Below are positions 15,332 to 22,421 of a stretch of DNA of 23,505 bases, piece by piece. The notes under the pieces are model-generated. The model did no database searches. It was not told where the DNA came from and was given only the letters and a program-made list of their open reading frames with translations. The position numbers and the translations under genes were made by a program. This DNA comes from JBKBIP01 sp046297495. GTDB taxonomy: Bacteria; Planctomycetota; Planctomycetia; Gemmatales; Gemmataceae. The stretch lies in contig JBKBIP010000051.1 of NCBI GenBank assembly GCA_046297495.1, forward strand, positions 1 to 23,505, given 5' to 3'. How positions within the stretch are numbered: the stretch's first letter is position 1; each line of letters starts with the position of its first letter.

Positions 15332-16906
15332 ATGGCGTTCACGGTTCAGAACATTTACGGGCTACTCATCCGCAGCAAGCTGCTACCCCTGGAGGAGTGC
15401 AAGACCCTGTTCGACAGATGGCAAAAAGAAGGGGGCCAAGCCGCGACGAGCACCGACGCCTTCACGCGCTGGATGGTGGTCCAGCGGTATGTCACGGATT
15501 ATCAAGCCGGCTTGTTGGCGCGAGGCCACGCCGAGGGATTTTTCATCGACCAGTACAAAATCCTCGATCGCATTGGCCGGGGACGCATGGCGGGGGTGTA
15601 CAAGGCCGTGCATTCCCTCGGTCAAGTCGTGGCCATCAAGGTCCTTCCTCCCTCGAAAGCCAAAGATCCCCAGTTGCTCGCTCGCTTCCAGCGCGAAGCA
15701 CGCTTGGCCATGAAGATGAAGCATCCCAACGTGGTCCGAGCGTTTCAAGTCGGCTACGCCAACAATTTGCACTACATCGTCATGGAGTATCTGGAAGGGG
15801 AGACACTCGACGACGTGCTCCAACGCCGCAAGAAACTCCCCGCCCCCGAAGCGGTGCGCATTATCTACCAGACCTTGCTGGGGTTGCAGCATCTGTACGA
15901 GCAAAACTTGGTGCATCGCGACTTAAAGCCGTCCAATTTGATGCTGACGCCGGCTCCCACTCCCGGCCAGCCCGACACCACGACCGGCGCCACCGTGAAA
16001 ATTTTGGACATCGGCTTGGGACGGTCGTTCTTCGATGAAAATTCCCCGGTGATTCCCGATCCGCAGCTGACCGGCGAGGGAGTCTTGCTCGGCACCCCTG
16101 ATTATCTGGCCCCGGAACAAGCCCGCGACGCCCGATCGGTGGATATTCGCGCCGACATTTACAGCCTGGGTTGCGTGTTGTACCACGCCTTGACGGGCAA
16201 GCCCCCTTTCCCCGATACGAATATCATCAATCAGATGGTGCGCCACGCCACGGAAACCCCTCGGCCCGTGCGCGACTTCAGCCCAGAAGTGCCGGATGGT
16301 CTGCAACAAATCCTCAATTGGATGATGGCCAAGGACCCCGCCCAGCGCTATCCGACGCCGGAGCGTGCCGCGCAGGCGCTGCAAGTGTTCCTGGCGGCAG
16401 GAGCCGACGCCGCGCGCAATCCCGCCGAGCCACAGCTGAACTCGTATTTGAACTGGCTGGAAAAAAACAATCCGAATGCTTCAGGGCGGAAGGGGGATCA
16501 ACCGTCTAAGTCCGCTAGTCGTGGACCGGCCACCATGAAGATCAAAGGCCCTTCGCCGGTGCCGCGTCATCTTGCGGCAGCTGCCAAGCGGCAACGGGCC
16601 AAACGCAAATCCAAATCCCCGCCGGTCGCCAAGCCCGCCGTGCCGCCCCCTGCCAAACCTATCCCCGCCGCCGCTCCCGCGACGGCCAAGATGACTCCCG
16701 CGCTCCCGGCAGGGCTGGATATTGACGTGGAGCTGGTTCCCGCCGGTGTTAGTTCCCCGCCGCCGCCACCGCCAACGCCGCCTTCCGTCAATCGCTTAGG
16801 CTTGAGCCGCCGTGATTTACTCCTGCTCGGCATTGGCGGTGGCGCCGTCCTGTTCGCCTGTGGGCTAGGCGCGCTCATCCATTTTTTGAGCAATCGCAAC
16901 AAATAG
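15332..16906 (+). CDS. Membrane-anchored PknB-like Ser/Thr protein kinase
   Basis: 524 residues. A helical N-terminal extension (1-72, SKLLPLEECKTLF and RYVTDYQAGLLARG) resembles the start of the kinase at the left edge. Kinase core: unusual glycine loop GRGRMAGVY 82-90 (usual GxGxxGxV altered), K103 (VAIK), HRDLKPSN 195-202, a 13-residue loop with TPAPTPGQPDT, DIG 226-228 instead of DFG, APE 260-262, and DIRADIYSLG 271-280. A Lys/Pro/Ala-rich linker (about 385-490) leads to a single membrane segment near 497-518, so the kinase faces the cytoplasm and the short tail SNRNK is outside. There is no sensor domain. All core catalytic residues (K, HRD, D of DIG) are present. ATG at 15332 with AGGTGA 5 nt upstream was preferred to a TTG at 15317. 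Confidence 0.94.
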   Translation: MAFTVQNIYGLLIRSKLLPLEECKTLFDRWQKEGGQAATSTDAFTRWMVVQRYVTDYQAGLLARGHAEGFFIDQYKILDRIGRGRMAGVYKAVHSLGQVVAIKVLPPSKAKDPQLLARFQREARLAMKMKHPNVVRAFQVGYANNLHYIVMEYLEGETLDDVLQRRKKLPAPEAVRIIYQTLLGLQHLYEQNLVHRDLKPSNLMLTPAPTPGQPDTTTGATVKILDIGLGRSFFDENSPVIPDPQLTGEGVLLGTPDYLAPEQARDARSVDIRADIYSLGCVLYHALTGKPPFPDTNIINQMVRHATETPRPVRDFSPEVPDGLQQILNWMMAKDPAQRYPTPERAAQALQVFLAAGADAARNPAEPQLNSYLNWLEKNNPNASGRKGDQPSKSASRGPATMKIKGPSPVPRHLAAAAKRQRAKRKSKSPPVAKPAVPPPAKPIPAAAPATAKMTPALPAGLDIDVELVPAGVSSPPPPPPTPPSVNRLGLSRRDLLLLGIGGGAVLFACGLGALIHFLSNRNK

Positions 16907-16976
16907 GAGCGCTGCGCCCCTTTAGCTCAGTCGTTTGGCAAATGTCGAATCATCACTTCCCGATGGCATCGTGAGG

Positions 16977-17021
16977 TGATTCATCGGTTCGCGCACGCTC
17001 ATCCGGGCAAAGCGCGCGAAC
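16977..17021. repeat. Second copy of the TGATTCATCGGTTCGCGC hairpin family
   Basis: The first 18 bp equal 10017-10034. The right arm is partly eroded: GTTCGCGC (16987-16994) pairs with GCGCGAAC (17014-17021) over 8 bp. Just upstream, 16950-16980 forms another imperfect hairpin (ATCACTTCCCGATG against its degenerate complement). It lies between the kinase and the small gene at 17121 and may terminate the kinase transcript. Confidence 0.5.
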
Positions 17022-17120
17022 GGGTAAATCGGGCTTGTTCCCCTTGGGGGGCAGCATGGTATGATGGGGGCCGATTGGGGAAGTTTGTCCCAATTTCACG
17101 ATTCGACAAGGAGGCGCATA

Positions 17121-17381
17121 ATGGCCAAGAAAGCGACGTGCCCGATTAGCCGGGCGGATTTTCACCGCCACGCCAAGCCGGTGATTGTCAAGATCAACGA
17201 CGTGCCCATGCAGGCCGAGGTCAAGGAATTTTCCACCGGCTCGCTGGGCTGGTATCTCAATGGCAAGACGACCATCGAAATCGACGGCAAGGCGGTTTCC
17301 GTGCAGATCGGCATGAACTTAACCATCGTCGGCAGCAAAGAGTTGCCGCACGAGGAACCCGCGACGCAAGAAGTGGCCTAA
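17121..17381 (+). CDS. Small conserved-looking protein of unknown function (86 aa)
   Basis: I do not recognise a named family. The 86-residue product starts MAKKATCPISRADFHRHAKP and has alternating beta-type stretches (VIVKINDVPMQAEVKEF, GWYLNGKTTIEID, KAVSVQIGMNLTIVGS), suggesting a small compact beta barrel. A ten-residue acidic/polar tail follows. There is no signal peptide or metal motif apart from a single Cys. AAGGAGG 7-8 nt before the ATG is one of the strongest ribosome sites in the window, and codon use matches the neighbours, so it is surely translated and perhaps abundant. From memory, similar short proteins are common in planctomycetes. It is followed after 82 bp by the DUF4380 gene on the same strand. 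Confidence 0.8.
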   Translation: MAKKATCPISRADFHRHAKPVIVKINDVPMQAEVKEFSTGSLGWYLNGKTTIEIDGKAVSVQIGMNLTIVGSKELPHEEPATQEVA

Positions 17382-17463
17382 ACTACGGCGGCAACCCGCG
17401 GCGCGCGGCTTCCGACGCGATCTCTTCAATCCACTGGCTCTGTTTGTTCAGAGGAGAATGTCC

Positions 17464-18519
17464 GTGCGTACCCACCTGTGGCGGGCCGTGCCGTGGCCAG
17501 TAGCGTTTGGCTTGTTCCTGGTCGTCTGGTGTGCGGGCAACCCGCGCTCCGCGCCGAACCAGCTCGGCGCCGCTCCCGCTGACGGCAAGGTGATGGTGGC
17601 TAAGGTCCCCTATCAGGGCTGGGACAACAACGTCCGGCTGGGCAATGGTCAGGCCGAAGTCATCATCACGCTGGACGTGGGGCCGCGGATCATCAGCTAC
17701 CGCTTGGCGGACGGCAAGAACGTGTTCAAGGAATATGCCGATCAGCTCGGTAAGTCGGGCGAGTCGGAATGGATGATTCGCGGCGGGCATCGCCTGTGGG
17801 TGTCCCCGGAAGACCCGATCCGCACCTACGTGCCGGACAATGGGCCGGTCACGTTCCAGGAATTGGACGGTGGCACGGCGCGCGTCACCCACCAGGACAC
17901 CAAGCACGGCCTCATCAAGGAAATGGATGTGACCCTGGCGCCGACCGGCAGCCGAGTCACCGTCACCCATCGTCTCACCAACAGCGGCAGCCAGCCGACC
18001 GAGGCGGCCATCTGGGCACTGTCGGTGATGGCTCCCGGCGGCGTCGAGGTCATCCCGCTGGCGCCGAAGCGACCCCATCCGGGCGGCCCCAAGACCGCCA
18101 AGTCCGCCGCCGACTTTGCCCCCAATCAGACGTTCGCCCTCTGGCCCTATTTCGAGTTCACCGACCCCCGCTGGCACTTCGGCGACAAGTACATCACTTT
18201 GAAGCAGCAAGCCGGCAAGGGGCCGACCAAGCTCGGCATGTCCCAGAAACAAGGCTGGGTGGCCTATCTCAACGGCGGGAATCTCTTCGTCAAGCGTTTC
18301 CCTTACCTGGACGGCAAAACCTATCCCGACGGCGGCAGCAATTACGAGACATTCACCAATGCCGACATGCTGGAATTGGAGACCCTCAGCCCCCTGGTCC
18401 GCCTGCGACCTAATCAAACCATCGAACATACCGAAATCTGGGAGTTGTTCAGCGGCGTCCCTCCGTTCCAAAACGAGGCGGACATCGATAAGCACATCGC
18501 GCCGCGCGGCGCCCAGTGA
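17464..18519 (+). CDS. Exported DUF4380-like protein (mutarotase-type beta-sandwich)
   Basis: 351 residues, with a signal peptide (RTHLWRAVPWPVAFGLFLVVWCAG) and a possible lipid-type Cys near residue 24. The mature part resembles DUF4380 / aldose-epimerase-like sandwiches: GNGQAEVIITLDVGPRIISY about 60-79, GGHRLWVSPEDP 107-118, a repeated beta pattern through VTHRLTNSGSQPTEAAIWAL, and FVKRFPYLDGKTYPDGG near the end. It probably binds a sugar in the periplasm; substrate and activity are unknown. GTG 17464 was chosen because GAGGAG sits 7 nt upstream; the in-frame ATG at 17458 is only 1 nt from that site. The family name is from memory. Confidence 0.8.
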   Translation: MRTHLWRAVPWPVAFGLFLVVWCAGNPRSAPNQLGAAPADGKVMVAKVPYQGWDNNVRLGNGQAEVIITLDVGPRIISYRLADGKNVFKEYADQLGKSGESEWMIRGGHRLWVSPEDPIRTYVPDNGPVTFQELDGGTARVTHQDTKHGLIKEMDVTLAPTGSRVTVTHRLTNSGSQPTEAAIWALSVMAPGGVEVIPLAPKRPHPGGPKTAKSAADFAPNQTFALWPYFEFTDPRWHFGDKYITLKQQAGKGPTKLGMSQKQGWVAYLNGGNLFVKRFPYLDGKTYPDGGSNYETFTNADMLELETLSPLVRLRPNQTIEHTEIWELFSGVPPFQNEADIDKHIAPRGAQ

Positions 18520-18544
18520 GCATCTGGATTCAAGCGCCGCCCCA

Positions 18545-18570
18545 TTAGCCCGACGCGCCCGCGCGGGGCT
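18545..18570. repeat. GC-rich hairpin containing TTAGCCCGACGCGC
   Basis: AGCCC (18547-18551) pairs with GGGCT (18566-18570), enclosing the 10-bp palindrome CCCGCGCGGG (18558-18567). It is 26 bp after the DUF4380 stop and may help end that transcript. From memory, TTAGCCCGACGCG sequences are frequent between planctomycete genes. Confidence 0.4.
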
Positions 18571-18730
18571 TGCCAAGTAGGGAATTCCCACGCCGGCGGA
18601 ATGTTCGCATCGTTCATCGTCTTTCTAGATAGAATTTTCTGGCATTGCGCCGAATTTCTGTCCTAAGATGAAGAGCGAATGTTAGGTACTGATGGGCATG
18701 TCACCATGATGTTTCCAAGGATCGGTCGCC

Positions 18731-18931
18731 ATGCGCCTTACTTGCGATGAAGACCTGAGCCGCTGGTTGCCGCTGCCGTTGGCGCGGCTATGTCGGCAGG
18801 CGCACAATGCCAAGACGCCGTTGGAGCGGTATTTGACCATCTATTATCTCTGAGAGGCGGGGCTGAAGCTGTTGGCTTCGGTGGCCGTCATCGAATATGC
18901 CGAACCTTGTCCACAACAAGCAACCCGCTGA
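18731..18931 (+). pseudogene. N-terminal remnant of a planctomycete protein, broken by an in-frame TGA
   Basis: Reads MRLTCDEDLSRWLPLPLA, then RLCRQAHNAKTPLERYLTIYYL, stop (18851-18853), then in the same frame EAGLKLLASVAVIEYAE and a second stop at 18929. The junction YYL-stop-EAGLKLLAS reads as an original W codon (TGG) changed to TGA. From memory, planctomycetes carry longer proteins starting with this LPLPLA...NAKTPLER...WEAGLKLLASVAVVEYA sequence. After EYAE the similarity ends and nothing recognisable follows before Uma2, so the rest has been deleted. Function of the parent family is unknown to me. Confidence 0.6.
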
Positions 18932-18947
18932 GAAGGACGATTGAATC

Positions 18948-19595
18948 ATGTCCACCCTTACGAAACGTCCTCGCAATCGGTTGTTATTGCGCGATGTCGA
19001 TTGGCCGACCTACACTCGGCTGCTGCACGCCTTTGCCGAACGGCCGTCGGTGCGGCTAACGTATGATCGGGGGACCTTGGAGATCATGAGTCCTTTGCAC
19101 GAGCATGAAAGTGATGTGGATTTGCTGGGCCGCTTGGTCGTCGTGTTGACCGAGGAATTGGGGTTGCCGATCAAGGCGGGGCGATCCACGACGTTGCGCC
19201 TGCGCCGCGAACGGCGGGGGTTGGAAGCGGATTTGTCGTGGTGGATCGCCAACGAACCGCGCGTGCGGGGAAAACGCCAAATCGACCTGCGCGGCGATCC
19301 GCCCCCCGATCTGGCAGTCGAAGTGGATGTCACGCATAGTTCTCTGGATCGCCTAGCCATTTACGCCACCCTGGGCGTGCCCGAAGTGTGGCGGCTGGAA
19401 GGGCAAACTTTGTCGTTTCATGTCCTGAGCAGCGCTGGCCAGTATGCCGAGCAACCGCACAGCTTGGCGTTTCCGATTATCTCTCCCGGTGACTTGCTGG
19501 CTTTCCTGTCGCGCTCCGGCAGCGTGGATGAAAACGAGCTGGTTCGCCAATTCCGCTCCTGGCTACGGCAACGACTGACCGGCGGCCAACCATGA
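18948..19595 (+). CDS. Uma2-family (DUF820) putative endonuclease
   Basis: 215-residue PD-(D/E)XK-fold protein of the Uma2 family, highly expanded in cyanobacteria and planctomycetes with no settled function. The family layout is clear: VRLTYDRGTLEIMSPLHEHES (35-55), GLEADLSWW (91-99), PPDLAVEVDVTHSSLDRLAIY (119-139) and LGVPEVWRLEGQTLSFH. E93/D95, D121 and E125 are candidate active-site residues, though the usual EVxS pattern here reads EVDVTHSS as in many members. ATG at 18948 has GAAGGA about 10 nt upstream. It starts 16 bp after the broken remnant. A strong hairpin follows at 19604. No toxin or methylase partner is adjacent. Confidence 0.92.
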   Translation: MSTLTKRPRNRLLLRDVDWPTYTRLLHAFAERPSVRLTYDRGTLEIMSPLHEHESDVDLLGRLVVVLTEELGLPIKAGRSTTLRLRRERRGLEADLSWWIANEPRVRGKRQIDLRGDPPPDLAVEVDVTHSSLDRLAIYATLGVPEVWRLEGQTLSFHVLSSAGQYAEQPHSLAFPIISPGDLLAFLSRSGSVDENELVRQFRSWLRQRLTGGQP

Positions 19596-19603
19596 CCAAC
19601 CGT

Positions 19604-19641
19604 GACCGTCAGGAAGCGCGGTGTGCCGCTCCCTGACGGTC
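19604..19641. terminator. Strong hairpin after Uma2
   Basis: GACCGTCAGGAAGCG (19604-19618) pairs with CGCTCCCTGACGGTC (19627-19641) at 14 of 15 positions with an 8-nt loop. It begins 9 nt after the Uma2 stop. No T tract follows; from memory very similar GACCGTCAGG hairpins are dispersed in planctomycete genomes, so it may be a repeat family used as a terminator. Confidence 0.55.
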
Positions 19642-19840
19642 GCGGCTCGGAGTTTCGTTCTGGCCAGGCACTGGCTCGCGCTGCGTGCTCGGCAGCATCT
19701 CCACGCTGAATTTTCCCCGGCTAACCTTGCCCGCCCCTACCGTTTTCGTCGATACTCAAGATAGGTGATGTCCCTCAAGTCACTCAATCCACGCCCGCGC
19801 CGCGGAAGCAAGTCTCACTTGTTCCCCTCTCTGAACCAGA

Positions 19841-19903
19841 TTTCGTTCCATGAACATGCACCAACCACCCCAAAAGGGGGGGCGGGATGGAATGGAACAA
19901 TAA
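19841..19903 (-). repeat. C-rich intergenic element, copy 3
   Basis: Plus strand begins TTTCGTTCCATG and ends GGATGGAATGGAACAATA, inverted ends around a core with GGGGGGGCGGG. Its reverse complement starts TATTGTTCCATTCC, matching CATTGTTCCATTCC of copy 2 at 13 of 14, and ends TGGAACGAAAT against TGGAATGAAAT. The middle is diverged. Confidence 0.5.
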
Positions 19904-20058
19904 AAAGATGAAGGGTGTGCAAGGCGCCCCGGAATCCGCACAATGGTAGCATAAGCAACGATAGGGTGGCGCGGCATCGGTGACTGAATCCTCATAATAA
20001 CGCATTCGTGCTTGATCCCGGCTGCCCTGGTGTTCCACCTTCTTTGGGGTACTACCTC

Positions 20059-21498
20059 ATGCCAGCCGATCCAGCCATTTCGGACGACATGCTCTTTGCC
20101 ACCGTGCGTGCCTTGGGGAAGGCGCTGCGGCAAGGCCAAATTACCTCTGTGGCCTTGACGGAAGCCTATCTGGACCGGCTGGAAAAGATCGGGCCGAGGC
20201 TGGGGGCGGTTGTGACGGTCACGCGCGCGCTGGCGTTGCGCCAGGCGCGGCGGGCCGACCAGGAATTGCAAGCGGGGAAGAGTCGCGGCCCGCTGCACGG
20301 CATTCCCTATGGCGTCAAGGACTTGGCGGCGACCCAGGGGATTCCCACCACCTGGGGGGCGGCCCCCTATCGCCAGCAAGTGTTCGATTACGATGCCGCC
20401 GTCGTCGAGAAATTGCAAGACGCCGGGGCGGTGCTGGTCGCCAAGCTAGCCATGGTCGAGCTGGCCGGGGGCTTCGGCTACAACAACGCCGACGCTTCGT
20501 TCACCGGGCCGGGTCGAACGCCGTGGAATGTCAAGTTCTGGTCTGGCGGCTCGTCGAGCGGCTCCGGGGCGGCGGTGGCGGCGGGGTTGGTCCCCTTCGC
20601 CATCGGCACGGAGACATCCGGCTCGATCATCACCCCATCGGCGTTTTGCGGCGTGTCGGGGCTGCGTCCCACCTTTGGCCGGGTGAGCCGATTTGGCGTC
20701 ATGGCCTTGAGCTGGACCTTGGACAAGATCGGGCCGATGTGCCGCACAGCCGACGATTGCGGGCTGGTCCTGGCCGCCCTCGCCGGTCCCGATCCCCGCG
20801 ACGAAACGACGTTGCCGGTCCCCTTTTCTCATACCGAAGCCGCCGCCGCCCCGAACAAGAAATGGCGTATCGGCGTCATTAAAGGCGCCACCGAATCGGC
20901 CATGCCGGAAGTGCGTCGCAACTTCGAGGCCGCCTTGAACGTGTTGGCCAAGGTGGCGGAGATTAACGCCGATGTTGCCTTGCCCGATTTGCCGTTCAGC
21001 TCGGCCATCAGCTTGATCGTGCGCGCGGAAGCGGCCAGTGCCTTTCGAGACTTGCTTGACAGCGGTAAGGCGGCGGCATTGCGAAACGCGAACGACCGCT
21101 GGGGCGGCTATACCGGGGCGCTGGTGCTGGCTATTGACTATCTGCAAGCGCTCCGTTCGCGCGGCCCGATGAGGCAAGCATTGGCGGAAGCGTATGCGGG
21201 CTATGACGCCCTGGTGGCGCCGTCGTTGCCCACGGTCGCCTATCCGATTGGTCAAGATTTCGACCAAGCCTACCCCGATTATCGCGGCGCCGGTCCCCCC
21301 ATCATTCAAGCGGGGAACATCGCCGGACAACCCGCGCTCTCCGTGCCAAATGGCTTCGGTGCCAACGGCTTGCCCACCGGCATCCAGTTCACCGGCAAGA
21401 TCGGCGACGAAGCCACGCTCATCGCCTTGGCCCATGCCTATCAGCAAGCCACCGATTGGCACCAGCGCCGACCGAAGATCGGCGAACAGGGGCCATAA
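20059..21498 (+). CDS. Amidase signature family hydrolase
   Basis: 479-residue amidase (GatA/FAAH superfamily) hydrolysing an unknown amide. The Ser-cisSer-Lys triad is readable: K87 (YGVKDLAA), cis-Ser S165 (GGSSSGSGAAVAAG) and nucleophile S189 (GTETSGSIITPSAFCG), with the normal 24-residue spacing between the two serines. The signature GLRPTFGRVSRFGVM follows. It is unlikely to be GatA: gatB/gatC are absent, the sequence diverges from GatA in the C-terminal half, and glnS in this window supplies Gln-tRNA directly. No signal peptide, so cytoplasmic. ATG 20059 was chosen; an upstream GTG at 20008 would add 17 residues unlike the family. The stop codon lies in the loop of a small GC-rich hairpin. 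It converges with the TPR lipoprotein gene. Confidence 0.93.
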   Translation: MPADPAISDDMLFATVRALGKALRQGQITSVALTEAYLDRLEKIGPRLGAVVTVTRALALRQARRADQELQAGKSRGPLHGIPYGVKDLAATQGIPTTWGAAPYRQQVFDYDAAVVEKLQDAGAVLVAKLAMVELAGGFGYNNADASFTGPGRTPWNVKFWSGGSSSGSGAAVAAGLVPFAIGTETSGSIITPSAFCGVSGLRPTFGRVSRFGVMALSWTLDKIGPMCRTADDCGLVLAALAGPDPRDETTLPVPFSHTEAAAAPNKKWRIGVIKGATESAMPEVRRNFEAALNVLAKVAEINADVALPDLPFSSAISLIVRAEAASAFRDLLDSGKAAALRNANDRWGGYTGALVLAIDYLQALRSRGPMRQALAEAYAGYDALVAPSLPTVAYPIGQDFDQAYPDYRGAGPPIIQAGNIAGQPALSVPNGFGANGLPTGIQFTGKIGDEATLIALAHAYQQATDWHQRRPKIGEQGP

Positions 21499-21504
21499 GG
21501 CCCC
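21489..21504. terminator. Small hairpin over the amidase stop codon
   Basis: GGGGCC (21489-21494) and GGCCCC (21499-21504) are perfect complements around tetraloop ATAA, which contains the TAA stop. Compact and symmetric, it could slow polymerase from either side in the 65-bp convergent gap; there is no T tract. Confidence 0.3.
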
Positions 21505-21563
21505 CGGTTAGAAGTGACACACCAGGGTCCTGACGGCCCCCGCTCGCCGCCTGGTTCCATCCC

Positions 21564-22211
21564 TCAATGTTCCGGTATCGGGTAATTCACCCCTTGCGCT
21601 TGCAATTGCTGGATGCGCTTTTCGATGTCGGGTTGCTGGGGATTCTTGAGGAGGCAGCGTTCATACAACACCAGGGCACGGTCGGGGCGGTGCATCTTTT
21701 CATAGAGCCGCGCCAGCTCGACCAAGGCGCGGGGATTGTGCGGATCGAATCCCAAGGCTTGCTGAAATCGCGCCTGGGCTTTGGGTACGTCACCGCGTTG
21801 CAGCCACAACCAGCCATCCTCGGTATAAGCGTCGGCGGCTTTGGGGTCTTGTTGCATCCAGTCGGCCACCAAGGCGCTGGCCTCGGACCAACGGTTCGTG
21901 CGGACGAGCAACGCGGAAAGTGAGCGGCGACAAGCGGCATGCTTCGGAGCACGTTGCAAACATTCACGGTAGTAATGCTCGGCTCGAGCGACATCGCCTT
22001 GATAGTCGTGACATTGACCGAAATGGTACAGTAGCTCTGGATTCTCGGGGCGCAGGCTCAAGGCCGCCTGATAGTGCTCTCCAGCGGAGCGATAATCACC
22101 CATTTGGAACAAGTGATCGGCTTGTTGGTTGTAAAAGCGCAGCCGTTCTTCCTCCGGGGAAGCACATCCCCCTACCACCAATGCCACGATCAGCCAACCA
22201 TCGCGTCGCAT
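21564..22211 (-). CDS. TPR-repeat lipoprotein
   Basis: 215-residue predicted lipoprotein. The start at 22211 gives MRRDGWLIVALVVGGCAS, with a lipobox VGGC and lipidation Cys16; GGAGGAG lies 9 nt upstream. After the lipobox come about five TPR units (FYNQQADHLFQMGDYRSAGEHYQAAL, LLYHFGQCHDYQGDVARAEHYY, and so on to LVELARLYEKMHRPDRALVLYERCLL). TPR proteins of this kind scaffold assemblies at the membrane; the resemblance to PilF-like or BamD-like organisation is only general. In-frame ATGs upstream (to 22307) would bury the lipobox and are rejected. It is transcribed divergently from the dehydrogenase and convergently with the amidase. Confidence 0.87.
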   Translation of the reverse strand: MRRDGWLIVALVVGGCASPEEERLRFYNQQADHLFQMGDYRSAGEHYQAALSLRPENPELLYHFGQCHDYQGDVARAEHYYRECLQRAPKHAACRRSLSALLVRTNRWSEASALVADWMQQDPKAADAYTEDGWLWLQRGDVPKAQARFQQALGFDPHNPRALVELARLYEKMHRPDRALVLYERCLLKNPQQPDIEKRIQQLQAQGVNYPIPEH

Positions 22212-22421
22212 CGCATCATACTCCTCCAGCGGCGGCACCATAGACAAGAAACGGGAATCATGGAAGCCGAACAATCGGTGGCCGGCGACGAGGGGACATA
22301 CAGGCACTGTTCAAGATGGGCAAATGATAAGCCATGCCGGTTTTCTCATTCCTGGGAACGCGGGAAAACTTCCATACACTATGGACAACTACTAACCACC
22401 ACCTTTTGACAAGGACACACC

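Larger units (their letters stand above)
19596..20058. other. Intergenic region (463 bp) with hairpin and C-rich element
   Basis: No coding signal. It contains a 15-bp stem hairpin at 19604-19641 and C-rich element copy 3 at 19841-19903. The remainder (19642-19840 and 19904-20058) shows nothing I can identify, though the amidase promoter should be in the latter part. Confidence 0.5.

Noticed and set aside
16917..16940. tRNA-like 5' end (CCTTTAGCTCAGTCGTTTGG)
   Set aside because: It resembles an acceptor/D-arm start, but GCTC has no proper partner, no anticodon arm or TTCRA T-arm follows, and there is no matching 3' acceptor strand.
17383..18591. Long open frame antisense to the DUF4380 gene (about 400 codons)
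   Set aside because: The plus-strand frame has a signal peptide, a ribosome site and family motifs; the antisense frame is low-complexity and typical of GC-rich shadow frames.
20446..21462. Minus-strand open frame of 338 codons inside the amidase gene
   Set aside because: It is a shadow of the amidase frame, with Gly/Arg/His-rich sequence and no recognisable domain.
20059..21498. Amidase as GatA of the tRNA amidotransferase
   Set aside because: No gatB or gatC nearby, the C-terminal half differs from GatA as I know it, and glnS in the window provides direct Gln-tRNA charging.
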